Positions 1 to 6,198 are shown, counted from the stretch's first letter. The stretch: 8,966 bases of DNA from an uncultured Collinsella sp. (GCA_900555955.1 USNA01000029.1:1-8966); one strand, 5' to 3'. Numbers and translations: made by a program. Notes: generated by a model not told the origin, from the sequence alone.

Positions 1-726
1 CCGCAGAGATCGTCACCGCCCTGCAGACCATCGTCTCGCGCGAGATCAGCCCCTACGAGCCGGCTGTCATCACCGTCGGCGAGCTGCACGGCGGCACCGC
101 ACGCAACGTTATCGCCGGCACGGCCTACCTCGCCGGCACGGTGCGCACCTACGGCGATTCGACCCACGAGGAAATGCCGGAGCTCATGCGCCGCATCGTG
201 GAGCATACCGCGGCCGCCTTGGGCGCCGAGGCAGAGCTCACCGACTACACCATCGCCAACTACAAGGTCGAAAACGACGCGGCCTCGAGCGAGCGCTGCC
301 GTCAGGCTGTAATTAAGTGTCTGGGCCCCGCCGCTGTCGGGCGATGATTTTTCGGAGTACCTGCGTCGCGTACCGGGCGTGCTCGCCTTTGTAGGTACGC
401 GCAACCCCAAGATTGGCGCCACGTACGCCCAACATTCCTGCTTCTACAAGATCGACGAGACCGTGCTGGCAAAGGGCTCCATGGTGGCCGCCCAGTATGC
501 TATCGACTTTTTGGCCGAGCCCACGCAAGAGGAGCTCGACGGCCCCGCGATTACCGCGGTCGCCGAAACCAACCCCGATCTGGCCGCCAAGTTGCGCTCT
601 GCCAAGGCGACGACCGCCGAGGCTCGCGACGCCATCCATGATGCCCGAACGGCTCGCCATGCCGCGATCAAGGGCATCCACGACGCACGCGCTGCTGCAC
701 GCCGTGAGGAGAAGCACGACGAGTAA
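1..726 (+). pseudogene. M20-family amidohydrolase/peptidase, 3' part, frameshifted
   Basis: This is the C-terminal part of an M20D-type metal-dependent amidohydrolase, the group that includes N-acyl-amino-acid, hippurate and N-acetyldiaminopimelate hydrolases. The gene enters from the left edge in frame 3. It reads through the lid/dimerisation domain, where SREISPYEPAVITVG, HGGTARNVIAGTAYL and GTVRT are characteristic of the family, and stops at TGA 345-347. The C-terminal catalytic segment continues in frame 1 from about 322, with PLSGDDFSEYL, FVGTRNP, a histidine in AQHSCFYKIDE and AAQYAIDFL, and stops at TAA 724-726. Frames 1 and 2 are closed just upstream (TAA 310-312 and 314-316), so one shift between about 313 and 344 is required. 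Relatives usually carry several more residues between the LG and GDDF motifs, so a small out-of-frame deletion fits better than a one-base insertion. The last 45 residues form a charged, helical-looking tail outside the M20 fold. The metal-ligand N-terminal half lies outside the window. A sequencing or assembly error is possible; exact substrate is unknown. Confidence 0.85.
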
Positions 727-771
727 TCGATTCGCTGGCATCTCGCAGTCATAGCCACATCGCGATGTCAA

Positions 772-807
772 AGCGGGGGCGGACGTTTCGACACGTCCGC
801 CCCCGCT
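772..807. terminator. Strong hairpin between convergent genes
   Basis: A perfect 15-bp GC-rich inverted repeat (772-786 with 793-807) closes a six-base loop (TTCGAC). It lies 45 bases after the M20 stop and about 60 bases after the stop of the convergent zinc-ribbon gene. On the plus strand it is followed by CATTCTTC, a weak T-rich tract; on the minus strand by TTTGACAT. It probably terminates the plus-strand M20 transcript and may also serve the minus-strand transcript. Confidence 0.8.
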
Positions 808-866
808 CATTCTTCAAGCGCTATTTCTACTATTTCTACCCCGTCCCCAAATGGCAGACGGCATGA

Positions 867-2198
867 CTACTCGTCCTGAGGTTCCTCGTCGGAGCTTGGC
901 TCGGACGCCGACTCAGGTGCAGGTGCCGGCTCAGGCTCAGGCTCAGGCGCAGGCTCAAGCTCAGATGCCGTCTCAGACTCGGGCGCCGGTTCAGGCTCGG
1001 GCGCCGGCTCAGGCTCGGTCGCGGGAGCGGGTGCAGGTGCCGGCTCAGGCTTGGGCTCGGACTCAGGTGCGGGCTCGGCATCCGGAGCGCTGTAACCCGA
1101 GGGAGCGGACTTCTTCTCGAAGGGCAATACAAAAGTCAGGACGTCGTCCTTGTCCTCGTCGGCCCACTCGCTTGCATAACGTGCAACCCAATAGCCAACG
1201 GCACGGTGCTTGAGCATCTTGCCAAAGACCGTAAGAAATACGGTGACGAAAGCGACCAGCACCAAGAACAGCGCGAGCGTGACGCCACCGCCGGTAACAA
1301 TTGCCTCAATACCCGTAGGACGATAGTAGTAGCTATACATACCGACAGAGGCAATGGCGCCAAAGACGACCGTCAAGATCCATGTGACAACGTTGGCGAC
1401 CAGGCCCGTCAAAAACTCGGGAAGGAACGAAGCACAGAACAGCTTGGTCTTGTTGTGCTTAAACGCCGCCCAGACCTTATCGAGCGAAAACGCGCTCTCG
1501 ACACGCCCGGTCACCGCAAAGTGCATCACGGCGATGTCGGCGAACATCTTAAAGAAGACACCCAGAATCGCCGAGGCAATTAGCGCCAGGACAAGCAGGC
1601 CAAGCGAACCGAACAGCGCAGCCTCGAGCGCATAAGAACCGTAATAAGAATACGAGCCCGCAGCGCCAATTACCACGCCCTCCACCAGCGAAAGCACTAC
1701 ACCGATAACGGGAATGGCAGCGATAACCTCGAGCACGACCGAAATAACGCTCGAAAAGACTCCGAGACCAAACGACGTGGAACGCATCAGCGGACGATCC
1801 ATGCCGTCATCGATCTTAAGCGACAGATCGCGACCCCACTCGATGCCAAAGCCGGAACCGCACACGCTCGCAATGCAAGCTGCCAAAAAGCCGATGGCAG
1901 CCGCAATGCCGCCAATAACGGGAATAAACAACACGAGCACTGACACAACGCAAATCAGCGCCGGCAAAAACGCGATTTGGCATACACGCTGAAGCACGCC
2001 CGGAGTCTTGGTCATATCTTGGAACGCCTGAGCCACACAGCCCTTTGGCGCATTCGCCACGGGCGGTTGCGGAACAAACTGCTGGGGCTGAGGCTGTCCC
2101 TGGGGAGCGGGGCCAGCGGCACCGGCATTAGGAGCACCACACACGCCGCAGAACTTGTCGTTATCGCCCATGGGGGCGCCGCACTGCGAGCAGAACAT
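867..2198 (-). CDS. Zinc-ribbon, DUF4013-like multi-pass membrane protein with Pro/Glu/Ala tail
   Basis: This 443-residue protein begins with a zinc ribbon: C3-x2-C6 and C17-x2-C20 in [11 protein letters not shown] and FCGVCG. A Pro/Gln-rich linker follows (about 25-50), then roughly 75-355 is a glycine-rich hydrophobic region with about 6-8 membrane segments resembling DUF4013 proteins. The end, about 375-443, is low-complexity Pro/Glu/Ala/Ser made of imperfect PEPAPE units. The frame is open up to 2270, but ATG 2198 is chosen because the zinc ribbon starts exactly there and GAAGGG (2207-2212) sits 8 bases upstream; the 24 extra upstream residues look untranslated. Zinc-ribbon plus membrane-domain proteins are common and mostly uncharacterised, so no substrate or reaction can be assigned. 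It lies 149 bp downstream of the YitT gene; I see no convincing promoter in that gap. The DUF4013 assignment is from overall pattern and is moderate. Confidence 0.85.
   Translation of the reverse strand: MFCSQCGAPMGDNDKFCGVCGAPNAGAAGPAPQGQPQPQQFVPQPPVANAPKGCVAQAFQDMTKTPGVLQRVCQIAFLPALICVVSVLVLFIPVIGGIAAAIGFLAACIASVCGSGFGIEWGRDLSLKIDDGMDRPLMRSTSFGLGVFSSVISVVLEVIAAIPVIGVVLSLVEGVVIGAAGSYSYYGSYALEAALFGSLGLLVLALIASAILGVFFKMFADIAVMHFAVTGRVESAFSLDKVWAAFKHNKTKLFCASFLPEFLTGLVANVVTWILTVVFGAIASVGMYSYYYRPTGIEAIVTGGGVTLALFLVLVAFVTVFLTVFGKMLKHRAVGYWVARYASEWADEDKDDVLTFVLPFEKKSAPSGYSAPDAEPAPESEPKPEPAPAPAPATEPEPAPEPEPAPESETASELEPAPEPEPEPAPAPESASEPSSDEEPQDE
870..1083 (-). repeat. Imperfect hexanucleotide repeat encoding the PE/PA tail
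   Basis: The 3' end of the zinc-ribbon gene consists of degenerate repeats of the plus-strand unit GGCTCA with GGCGCC and GGTGCA variants. It is densest at about 919-966 and 995-1065. Each unit encodes Pro-Glu or Pro-Ala. Since the unit is six bases, slippage would alter tail length without breaking the frame. Confidence 0.8.
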
Positions 2199-2206
2199 AG
2201 AATCAT

Positions 2207-2212
2207 CCCTTC
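2207..2212 (-). promoter_or_regulatory. Ribosome binding site deciding the zinc-ribbon gene start
   Basis: GAAGGG on the minus strand lies 8 bases before ATG 2198. No comparable site precedes the upstream in-frame start at 2270, which supports the shorter protein beginning with MFCSQCG. Confidence 0.6.
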
Positions 2213-2347
2213 GTATCTTGAACGAATCACTTGGATCGCAAACGTTGTCTTTAGCATCATTATTGCCCAATGTGGGGTCAAATACTCAAAGATGACCGAT
2301 TTGCAAGGTACACGGCGCCAGCAGGCGGTTCGTTGAATACGTCTGTG

Positions 2348-3370
2348 CTAGTTCGTTCCGCGGAAGCCCTTGCCGACGATCTCGGAGCTGTCGACAATCG
2401 TGATAAAGGCACCCGGATCGACCTCGCGCGCATAGCGGCGCAGTTGCACGGCCTCGCGACGGCTCAGCACGCTCATGATCACCGTCACGCACTTGCCCGA
2501 GAAGGCACCGTAACCGCGGCTGATGGTCGCCGTGCGGTTGAGATGCTTGACGATAAACTCCTCGACCTCAAGGGGCTCGGAACAAATGACTGTGCAGACC
2601 TTACGAAGGTGAATGCTCTCGATGGCCTTGTCGACCACAAGCGTCTTGGCAAACAGGCCGAGCACGCAATACAGACCGACACGCGGGCCATACAAAAAGG
2701 CCGCGATGGCCACGATGCCGATATCGACCAACAGCAGTGCGCGACCAATCTCGAGCGTGGTGCGGCGTTTGAGGATCATAGCGAGAATGTCCGTGCCGCC
2801 CGTCGAGGCGCCAATATCAAAGACAATGGCGCTGCCGAGCGCCGGCAGGATCACGGCAAAGCACAGGTCAAGCCACATATCGCCCGTCATCGAGACATCA
2901 GTCGGGATAAAGAGCTCAAACAGCGAAACATAGGCCGAAAGCGCAAACGAGGCGAAGACGCTCCAAAGAATCGCCTTGCGCTCCAAAAAGATAAAGCCCA
3001 AGACGACGAGAACCGCGTTGATAATCCACATAAAAACGCCGACGGGCAGGGTCGGGAACAGCGTGGACAGAATGACCGACACGCCCGAGGTGCCGCCAAA
3101 AGCAAAGTGATTAGGGGTTTTAAACGCAACGATGGCGAAGGCCGTAAGAATCAGGCCCAGATTGAGCTCGGCAAAAAAGCGCGGGAAGCCCGGCTCCTGG
3201 CTGCGCTTTTGACCGACACGCTCGCCGCGCTCGATATCGGTGCGATCAACCACGCGCTCCATCGGCACCACGGGAGGACGATGCACCTCCTCGGCAGCAC
3301 GCGATGCCGCCTCTGCCGCGGCGGCCTCAATCGCCCATGCCTTGCTTTCTGTTTCGTGCTCGTCGGCCAT
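2348..3370 (-). CDS. YitT family membrane protein (DUF161 + DUF2179)
   Basis: This 340-residue integral membrane protein belongs to the YitT family, widespread in Gram-positive bacteria and of unproven transport function. Residues 1-60 form an Ala/Glu-rich hydrophilic extension longer than usual; family members are typically near 280-290 residues. Residues about 65-250 hold about six membrane segments with the two repeated glycine motifs of the family, FGGTSGVSVIL (91-101) and GASTGGTDILAMILKR (187-202). Residues about 255-336 are the cytoplasmic DUF2179 domain, with ATISRGYGAFSGK and the closing VDPGAFITIVDSSEIVGKGF. ATG 3370 has GAGGGG eight bases upstream. The gene follows the Gls24 gene after a 208-bp gap with two hairpins, so it is probably transcribed separately. 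A possible promoter upstream (TTGCAA, 16 bp, TACCCT on the minus strand) is too weak to list as a site. Family call is firm; the substrate is unknown. Confidence 0.93.
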   Translation of the reverse strand: MADEHETESKAWAIEAAAAEAASRAAEEVHRPPVVPMERVVDRTDIERGERVGQKRSQEPGFPRFFAELNLGLILTAFAIVAFKTPNHFAFGGTSGVSVILSTLFPTLPVGVFMWIINAVLVVLGFIFLERKAILWSVFASFALSAYVSLFELFIPTDVSMTGDMWLDLCFAVILPALGSAIVFDIGASTGGTDILAMILKRRTTLEIGRALLLVDIGIVAIAAFLYGPRVGLYCVLGLFAKTLVVDKAIESIHLRKVCTVICSEPLEVEEFIVKHLNRTATISRGYGAFSGKCVTVIMSVLSRREAVQLRRYAREVDPGAFITIVDSSEIVGKGFRGTN

Positions 3371-3459
3371 TACGGCAACCCCTCGTTAACAATTTGGAAA
3401 CAATGCGCCCATTAGGGTAACGCGGAACGCGACGATTGCAACCCCTAGTTAGACGAGCG

Positions 3460-3483
3460 GTATGCCCACATCGGGGGGCATAC
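3460..3483. other. Small perfect hairpin downstream of the Gls24 operon
   Basis: GTATGCCC (3460-3467) pairs perfectly with GGGCATAC (3476-3483) around an eight-base loop. It lies immediately beyond the larger hairpin at 3488-3525, giving tandem hairpins between the operon end and the YitT gene. No T-tract follows on the minus strand (CGCTCGTC), so it is not a typical terminator. It could be a backup terminator element or an operator for the downstream YitT gene. Function unknown. Confidence 0.45.
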
Positions 3484-3487
3484 AAAT

Positions 3488-3525
3488 AACGGCCGGCCAC
3501 GCTTTTGCTTGCGCGGTCGGCCGTT
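3488..3525 (-). terminator. Probable terminator of the amaP-DUF2273-Gls24 operon
   Basis: A 15-position stem (3488-3502 with 3511-3525, one G-T wobble and one A-C mismatch) closes the loop TTTTGCTT. On the minus strand it is followed by ATTTGTATG, a short T-rich stretch. It lies about 55 bases past the Gls24 stop. The stem is GC-rich and stable; the U-tract is weak, so efficiency is uncertain. Confidence 0.65.
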
Positions 3526-3543
3526 TAACGTTTTCGCAGATAA

Positions 3544-3580
3544 AGCCTGCCAAAACAAACCTGTCCCTTTTTGGAAGGTT
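3544..3580 (-). repeat. Stop-codon hairpin with GGGACAGG loop (copy at Gls24)
   Basis: AGCCTGCCAAAA (3544-3555) pairs with TTTTGGAAGGTT (3569-3580) with one mismatch and one wobble. The loop on the minus strand reads AGGGACAGGTTTG. The outer arm overlaps the Gls24 stop codon (TAA, 3579-3581). Compare the hairpins at 6164-6198 and 8419-8461, which share the loop core but not the stem sequence. Confidence 0.65.
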
Positions 3581-4100
3581 ACTCGTGCTGGCTGGTGCGG
3601 TGCTCGTACTCCTCGGGGGTGATGACGTCCTCGATGCGCAGGTTGACGCCCGCCACCTCAAGGCCGGTCATCGCGGCAAGGCGCTCGGTGACACGTGCCT
3701 TGACATCGTCGAAGATCGCGGGCGCATAGGCGCCGTACTCGATAATGACGGAGATGTTGACGACCACGCGATTGTCATCGGTGACCTCAACCGTCACGCC
3801 CTTGGTCAGATTCTCGGCACCAAACTGCTCCTGCACAAAGTGCATAAGGTTACCCTTCATGCCCAGGACGTGCGGCACCTCGCGGGTGGCCATGGCGACG
3901 ATCTTCTCGATCACACCGTTGGAATAGGTCAGCGAGTCCTCGGACTCGTCTGTTTCCTCATCATCCTCGTCCGCGTCATCGGCGGACTCGGCCTCGACGA
4001 GCGCCTCATCCTCGAGCGTCACATCCTCGGCTTCGGCGACGGCCGCCTCGTTCTCCTCGAGCTCGGTATCGGCCACATCGACCTTCGTATTAAAAGCCAT
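3579..4100 (-). CDS. Asp23/Gls24 family envelope stress response protein
   Basis: This 173-residue protein has an Asp23/Gls24 core at about 57-162. Family features are YSNGVIEKIVAMATREVP (59-76), the strand pair TVEVTDDNRVVVNISVIIEYG, and the ending MTGLEVAGVNLRIEDVITPEE (144-164). Members are abundant cytoplasmic proteins held at the membrane by AmaP and linked to alkaline, bile and cell-wall stress in Firmicutes. Residues about 8-56 form a very acidic Glu/Asp/Ala stretch, probably disordered and not typical of the short Firmicutes members. ATG 4100 is preceded by AGGAGG (4105-4110), the strongest ribosome binding site in the window, suggesting high expression. It is the last gene of the operon, 44 bp after DUF2273. 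Its stop codon overlaps the hairpin at 3544-3580. The family call is firm; the physiological role here is inferred from the family. Confidence 0.95.
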   Translation of the reverse strand: MAFNTKVDVADTELEENEAAVAEAEDVTLEDEALVEAESADDADEDDEETDESEDSLTYSNGVIEKIVAMATREVPHVLGMKGNLMHFVQEQFGAENLTKGVTVEVTDDNRVVVNISVIIEYGAYAPAIFDDVKARVTERLAAMTGLEVAGVNLRIEDVITPEEYEHRTSQHE

Positions 4101-4104
4101 GGTT

Positions 4105-4110
4105 CCTCCT
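4105..4110 (-). promoter_or_regulatory. Consensus Shine-Dalgarno for the Gls24 gene
   Basis: A full AGGAGG lies four bases upstream of ATG 4100. The preceding genes of the operon have weaker sites (GGAGG, GGGAG), so the Gls24 protein is likely made in excess over its membrane partners. Confidence 0.75.
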
Positions 4111-4144
4111 TATGCCTGCCGCGGATGCGACAGTCGAATACATA

Positions 4145-4522
4145 TTAGCGGCCGCTAAACAGACGGCCGAAGAAGTTGACGATCCCGTTTTCGCCGTCGC
4201 GAATTTGGCCGATCACGGCGCCGATCAGCACGAAGAATGCAATGACGAGCGTGTCCCACAGGCCCAACGTGAGCACCAACACGGCGAGGATAAAGCCAGC
4301 GACGGCGCCAAGCGTGGTGTTGGGATGACGCACGGCATAGCTCCAGATGGCAGCGCCCGTACCCTTGATGAGACCCATAGCCTCGTCAAAATCCGCGGCT
4401 GCCGCGTCTTGTAACTCGGTTGCCTCTGCTTTGGAATCAACAGGTTCGTTCGCCGGCGTGGCGCTCTGGTCAATCGTCAGGCGCGGCGTACGAGCGGTCT
4501 TGTCTTGATTGGTATCACTCAC
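4145..4522 (-). CDS. DUF2273 family small membrane protein
   Basis: This 125-residue protein carries a DUF2273 core at about 58-125. AIWSYAVRHPNTTLGAVAGF leads into a pair of membrane segments (about 70-88 and 91-106) closed by GQIRDGENGIVNFFGRLF. In other Gram-positive bacteria this small protein is encoded with AmaP and Asp23/Gls24 and is thought to be part of the membrane-anchoring complex. Residues 1-57 are a polar, Ala/Asp/Glu-rich extension absent from minimal members of about 60 residues. The frame is open to 4735, but GTG 4522 is chosen: it overlaps the amaP stop by 8 bases (GTGAGTGA) and has GGAGG (4529-4533) six bases upstream. The residues encoded further upstream are an arginine-rich shadow of amaP. 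The overlap implies translational coupling with amaP. Confidence 0.88.
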   Translation of the reverse strand: MSDTNQDKTARTPRLTIDQSATPANEPVDSKAEATELQDAAAADFDEAMGLIKGTGAAIWSYAVRHPNTTLGAVAGFILAVLVLTLGLWDTLVIAFFVLIGAVIGQIRDGENGIVNFFGRLFSGR

Positions 4523-5060
4523 CGGAAACCTCCACGGTCTGGACGGTAGTCTTGGACGGCAAAAAACGAACGCGTGCGGTCGTGCCCGGCGTGCCAAGCA
4601 TGGTGTCGCAAGCTTCCTCGATGCGCCGCTGCATCGCAGTAGCCAGAGATGCCACGTCCTTATCGTCAAGCGCGATAGCCTCGACCTTAAATCGGACGTG
4701 CGAATCGTCGGAGCCTTGGACGCGGGCCTCGACATGCTCGACCATCACGCGATCGTCGCGCTCTGCCGCAGTGCGAGCGCACGAAGAAAGCGCCGCGAGC
4801 GTGACCTCGATATTGCGCTCCCCCGCCGGATGCACACAGGACGGCTCGCGACGAGCAAACATCAGGCGGAAGAAGCTTACCAGCACGCCGATCGCCACAA
4901 CTCCGCCGCATGCCGTCACGACAATGCGCGGCATGGGGTCGCGCATCAGCAGCATAAAGCGATACGTATACGGCCCCCAAAACTGGCAGACAAGCGTACC
5001 CAGCGCCACGATGGCGGCGGCAAGATACACAATCGCTAGGGCTCGTTTGAGTACGCGCAC
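4515..5060 (-). CDS. amaP: Alkaline shock response membrane anchor protein AmaP
   Basis: This 181-residue protein has the AmaP layout: a first membrane segment at about 7-27, a second at about 46-68, then a cytoplasmic domain at about 80-175. That domain has NIEVTLAALSS, a VEAIALDDKDVASLATAMQ segment and the closing ARVRFLPSKTTVQ. In Staphylococcus aureus AmaP recruits Asp23 to the membrane, and the presence of DUF2273 and Asp23/Gls24 genes directly downstream supports the same role here. The start is GTG 5060, with AAGGGAG about six bases upstream. It is the first gene of a three-gene operon and overlaps the next gene by 8 bases. A TATAAT box lies about 50 bases upstream. AmaP proteins are divergent, so the call rests on topology and context as well as sequence pattern. 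Confidence 0.87.
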   Translation of the reverse strand: MRVLKRALAIVYLAAAIVALGTLVCQFWGPYTYRFMLLMRDPMPRIVVTACGGVVAIGVLVSFFRLMFARREPSCVHPAGERNIEVTLAALSSCARTAAERDDRVMVEHVEARVQGSDDSHVRFKVEAIALDDKDVASLATAMQRRIEEACDTMLGTPGTTARVRFLPSKTTVQTVEVSGE

Positions 5061-5110
5061 GTGGCGCTCCCTTCAAATCTCGGCACTCGAAATACAAAAC
5101 GGTTCGCATC

Positions 5111-5116
5111 ATTATA
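5111..5116 (-). promoter_or_regulatory. amaP: Candidate -10 box (TATAAT) for the amaP operon
   Basis: A perfect TATAAT on the minus strand lies 50 bases before the amaP GTG start, directly abutting the T-tract of the upstream terminator hairpin. No good -35 match is seen 16-18 bases upstream, because that stretch lies inside the hairpin stem. It is either an activator- or alternative-factor-dependent promoter or a chance product of the T-tract. Confidence 0.35.
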
Positions 5117-5119
5117 AAA

Positions 5120-5157
5120 GAGCCGGGTCCGGTGCTCTACGCACGCGGATCCGGCTC
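5120..5157 (-). terminator. Rho-independent terminator of yebC
   Basis: A 12-bp stem (5120-5131 with 5146-5157, one G-T wobble) is extended by GTGC/GCAC (5132-5135 with 5141-5144) past a single bulged G. It closes the five-base loop TCTAC. On the minus strand it is followed by TTTTAT, so it terminates transcription coming from yebC and separates it from amaP. Confidence 0.8.
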
Positions 5158-5203
5158 ATCTATTCCACGAGGCTTGCATGCTCGCTTCATTATGCCCAGA
5201 TAT

Positions 5204-5221
5204 GCACGGCTTAACCCGTGC
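5204..5221 (-). other. Small hairpin just after the yebC stop
   Basis: GCACGG (5204-5209) pairs with CCGTGC (5216-5221) around CTTAAC, five bases beyond the yebC stop codon. It has no T-tract and no GGGACAGG loop, so it differs from the other stop-codon hairpins. It may only protect the mRNA end ahead of the true terminator, or be incidental. Confidence 0.35.
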
Positions 5222-5226
5222 GGGCG

Positions 5227-6033
5227 CTACTCCTCCTCGAGGGCAGCGATGACCTCGTCGGTCATGTCCATGGTGCTGTAAACATCCTGGACGTCGTCGA
5301 GCTCCTCAAGACGGTCGATGAGGCGCTGAACCTTCTTGGCGTCGGCGCCGGAGACCTCGGTCGGGGTGGTCGGGACCATGGTGGTCTCGGAGCCCTTGAC
5401 CTGGACGCCCTGCTCCTCGAGCGCCTTGGAGACAGCCATGACCTCGTTAGCAGTAGTCCAGACGATCCACTCCTCGCCGGCATCCTCGTAGTCCTCGCCA
5501 CCGGCCTCGGCGATGGCCATCATGAACTCATCCTCGTCACCGGCAGCACCGTTGGCGATCATGGTCTCCTTCTTGGCGTTCTCGTCCAGGATCTCCTTGG
5601 CAACAACGATCTGGCCCTTGCGCTCAAACTGGAAGGCGACGGAGCCGGAGGTGCCCAGGTTGCCACCAGCGTGGGAGAAGGCGGAACGGACATCAGCGGC
5701 GGTGCGGTTGCGGTTGTCGGTCAGGCAGTCAACGTAGACGGCGACACCGGCGGGGCCGTAGCCCTCGTACACGATGTTCTCGTAGACGGCAGCGTCGGCA
5801 CCCGAACCAAAAGCCTTGTCGATAGCGGACTTGATCTTGTCCTTGGGCATGGACTGAGCCTTGGCCTTGGCAACGGCAGCGGCGAGGCTGGCGTTGTTCT
5901 CGGGCAGCGGGTCACCGCCGAGACGGGCAGCAACGGTGATGATGCGGCTCAGCTTGGAGAAGAGGGCGGAACGCTTGGCGTCCTGCGCGCCCTTACGATG
6001 CTTGGTTGTGGCCCACTTAGAGTGTCCGGACAT
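5227..6033 (-). CDS. yebC: YebC/PmpR (TACO1) family protein
   Basis: This 268-residue cytoplasmic protein is a clear YebC/TACO1 member. It starts with the signature MSGHSKWATTKHRKGAQDAK. Next come a helical N-terminal domain (SKLSRIITVAAR, NNASLAAAVAKAKAQSMPKD), the YEGYGPAGVAVYVDCLTDNR motif (89-108) with NRTAADVRSAF, and the last domain ending LDDVQDVYSTMDM (245-257). The family was first described as DNA-binding regulators. More recent work on bacterial YebC and mitochondrial TACO1 points to a ribosome-associated factor that relieves stalling at proline stretches. It is about 20 residues longer than the usual 240-250, with extra acidic sequence around 150-190. ATG 6033 has TAGGAGA about 6 bases upstream. 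It stands alone between a terminator (5120-5157) and the DUF6020-like gene, not next to ruvC as in many bacteria. Confidence 0.96.
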   Translation of the reverse strand: MSGHSKWATTKHRKGAQDAKRSALFSKLSRIITVAARLGGDPLPENNASLAAAVAKAKAQSMPKDKIKSAIDKAFGSGADAAVYENIVYEGYGPAGVAVYVDCLTDNRNRTAADVRSAFSHAGGNLGTSGSVAFQFERKGQIVVAKEILDENAKKETMIANGAAGDEDEFMMAIAEAGGEDYEDAGEEWIVWTTANEVMAVSKALEEQGVQVKGSETTMVPTTPTEVSGADAKKVQRLIDRLEELDDVQDVYSTMDMTDEVIAALEEE

Positions 6034-6163
6034 ACGTGTCTCCTATCGGTTTCGACCTAAAGCCCAGCGCAGATGCTCGGGCAATATAAACAAACGTCGT
6101 TATGATATACCTACTGGCCTGCGAGATAAACCCCAAAATGAAGGCGTCGTGATGATGCCACCC

Positions 6164-6198
6164 TTTGGTGCAAAGCAACCTGACCCCAATGCACCAAA
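6164..6198 (-). repeat. Stop-codon hairpin with GGGTCAGG loop (copy at DUF6020-like gene)
   Basis: TTTGGTGCA (6164-6172) pairs perfectly with TGCACCAAA (6190-6198). The minus-strand loop is TTGGGGTCAGGTTGCTT. The outer arm abuts the stop codon of the upstream gene (TAA, 6199-6201) with no base between. No T-tract follows on the minus strand (GGGTGGCATC), so it is not a standard intrinsic terminator. Confidence 0.7.

Noticed and set aside
305..350. Programmed ribosomal frameshift in the M20 gene
   Set aside because: No slippery heptamer or downstream stimulatory structure is evident, and the family is not known for recoding; a mutation or sequence error is simpler.
919..1065. Repeat array as a possible CRISPR or mobile repeat
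   Set aside because: The units are degenerate hexanucleotides in frame with a coding tail; there are no spacers or fixed-length repeats.
2088..2100. CTGTCCC within the zinc-ribbon coding region as another loop-family copy
   Set aside because: It encodes part of the Gln/Pro linker and has no flanking inverted repeat, so it serves as a chance occurrence of the short core.
2199..2270. 24-residue N-terminal extension of the zinc-ribbon protein
   Set aside because: The extension has no ribosome binding site and no conserved look, while the ATG at 2198 has both a site and the zinc-ribbon start.
2270..3415. A 381-codon plus-strand open frame opposite the YitT gene
   Set aside because: It is antisense to a clearly recognised membrane protein, has a charged low-complexity composition with no family motifs, and results from the third-position GC bias of the real gene.
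3462..4148. A 228-codon plus-strand open frame opposite the Gls24 gene
   Set aside because: It is antisense to a firm family member and overlaps the terminator hairpin; its sequence shows only the complement of the Gls24 codons.
4523..4735. 71-residue N-terminal extension of the DUF2273 protein
   Set aside because: The Arg/Leu/Pro-rich composition is a frame shadow of amaP, and the GTG at 4522 has a well-placed ribosome binding site and a coupling overlap.
5218..6060. A 280-codon plus-strand open frame covering the whole of yebC
   Set aside because: It is Gly/Leu/Val/Asp-rich, mirrors the yebC codons, and has no recognisable domain; yebC itself is unmistakable.
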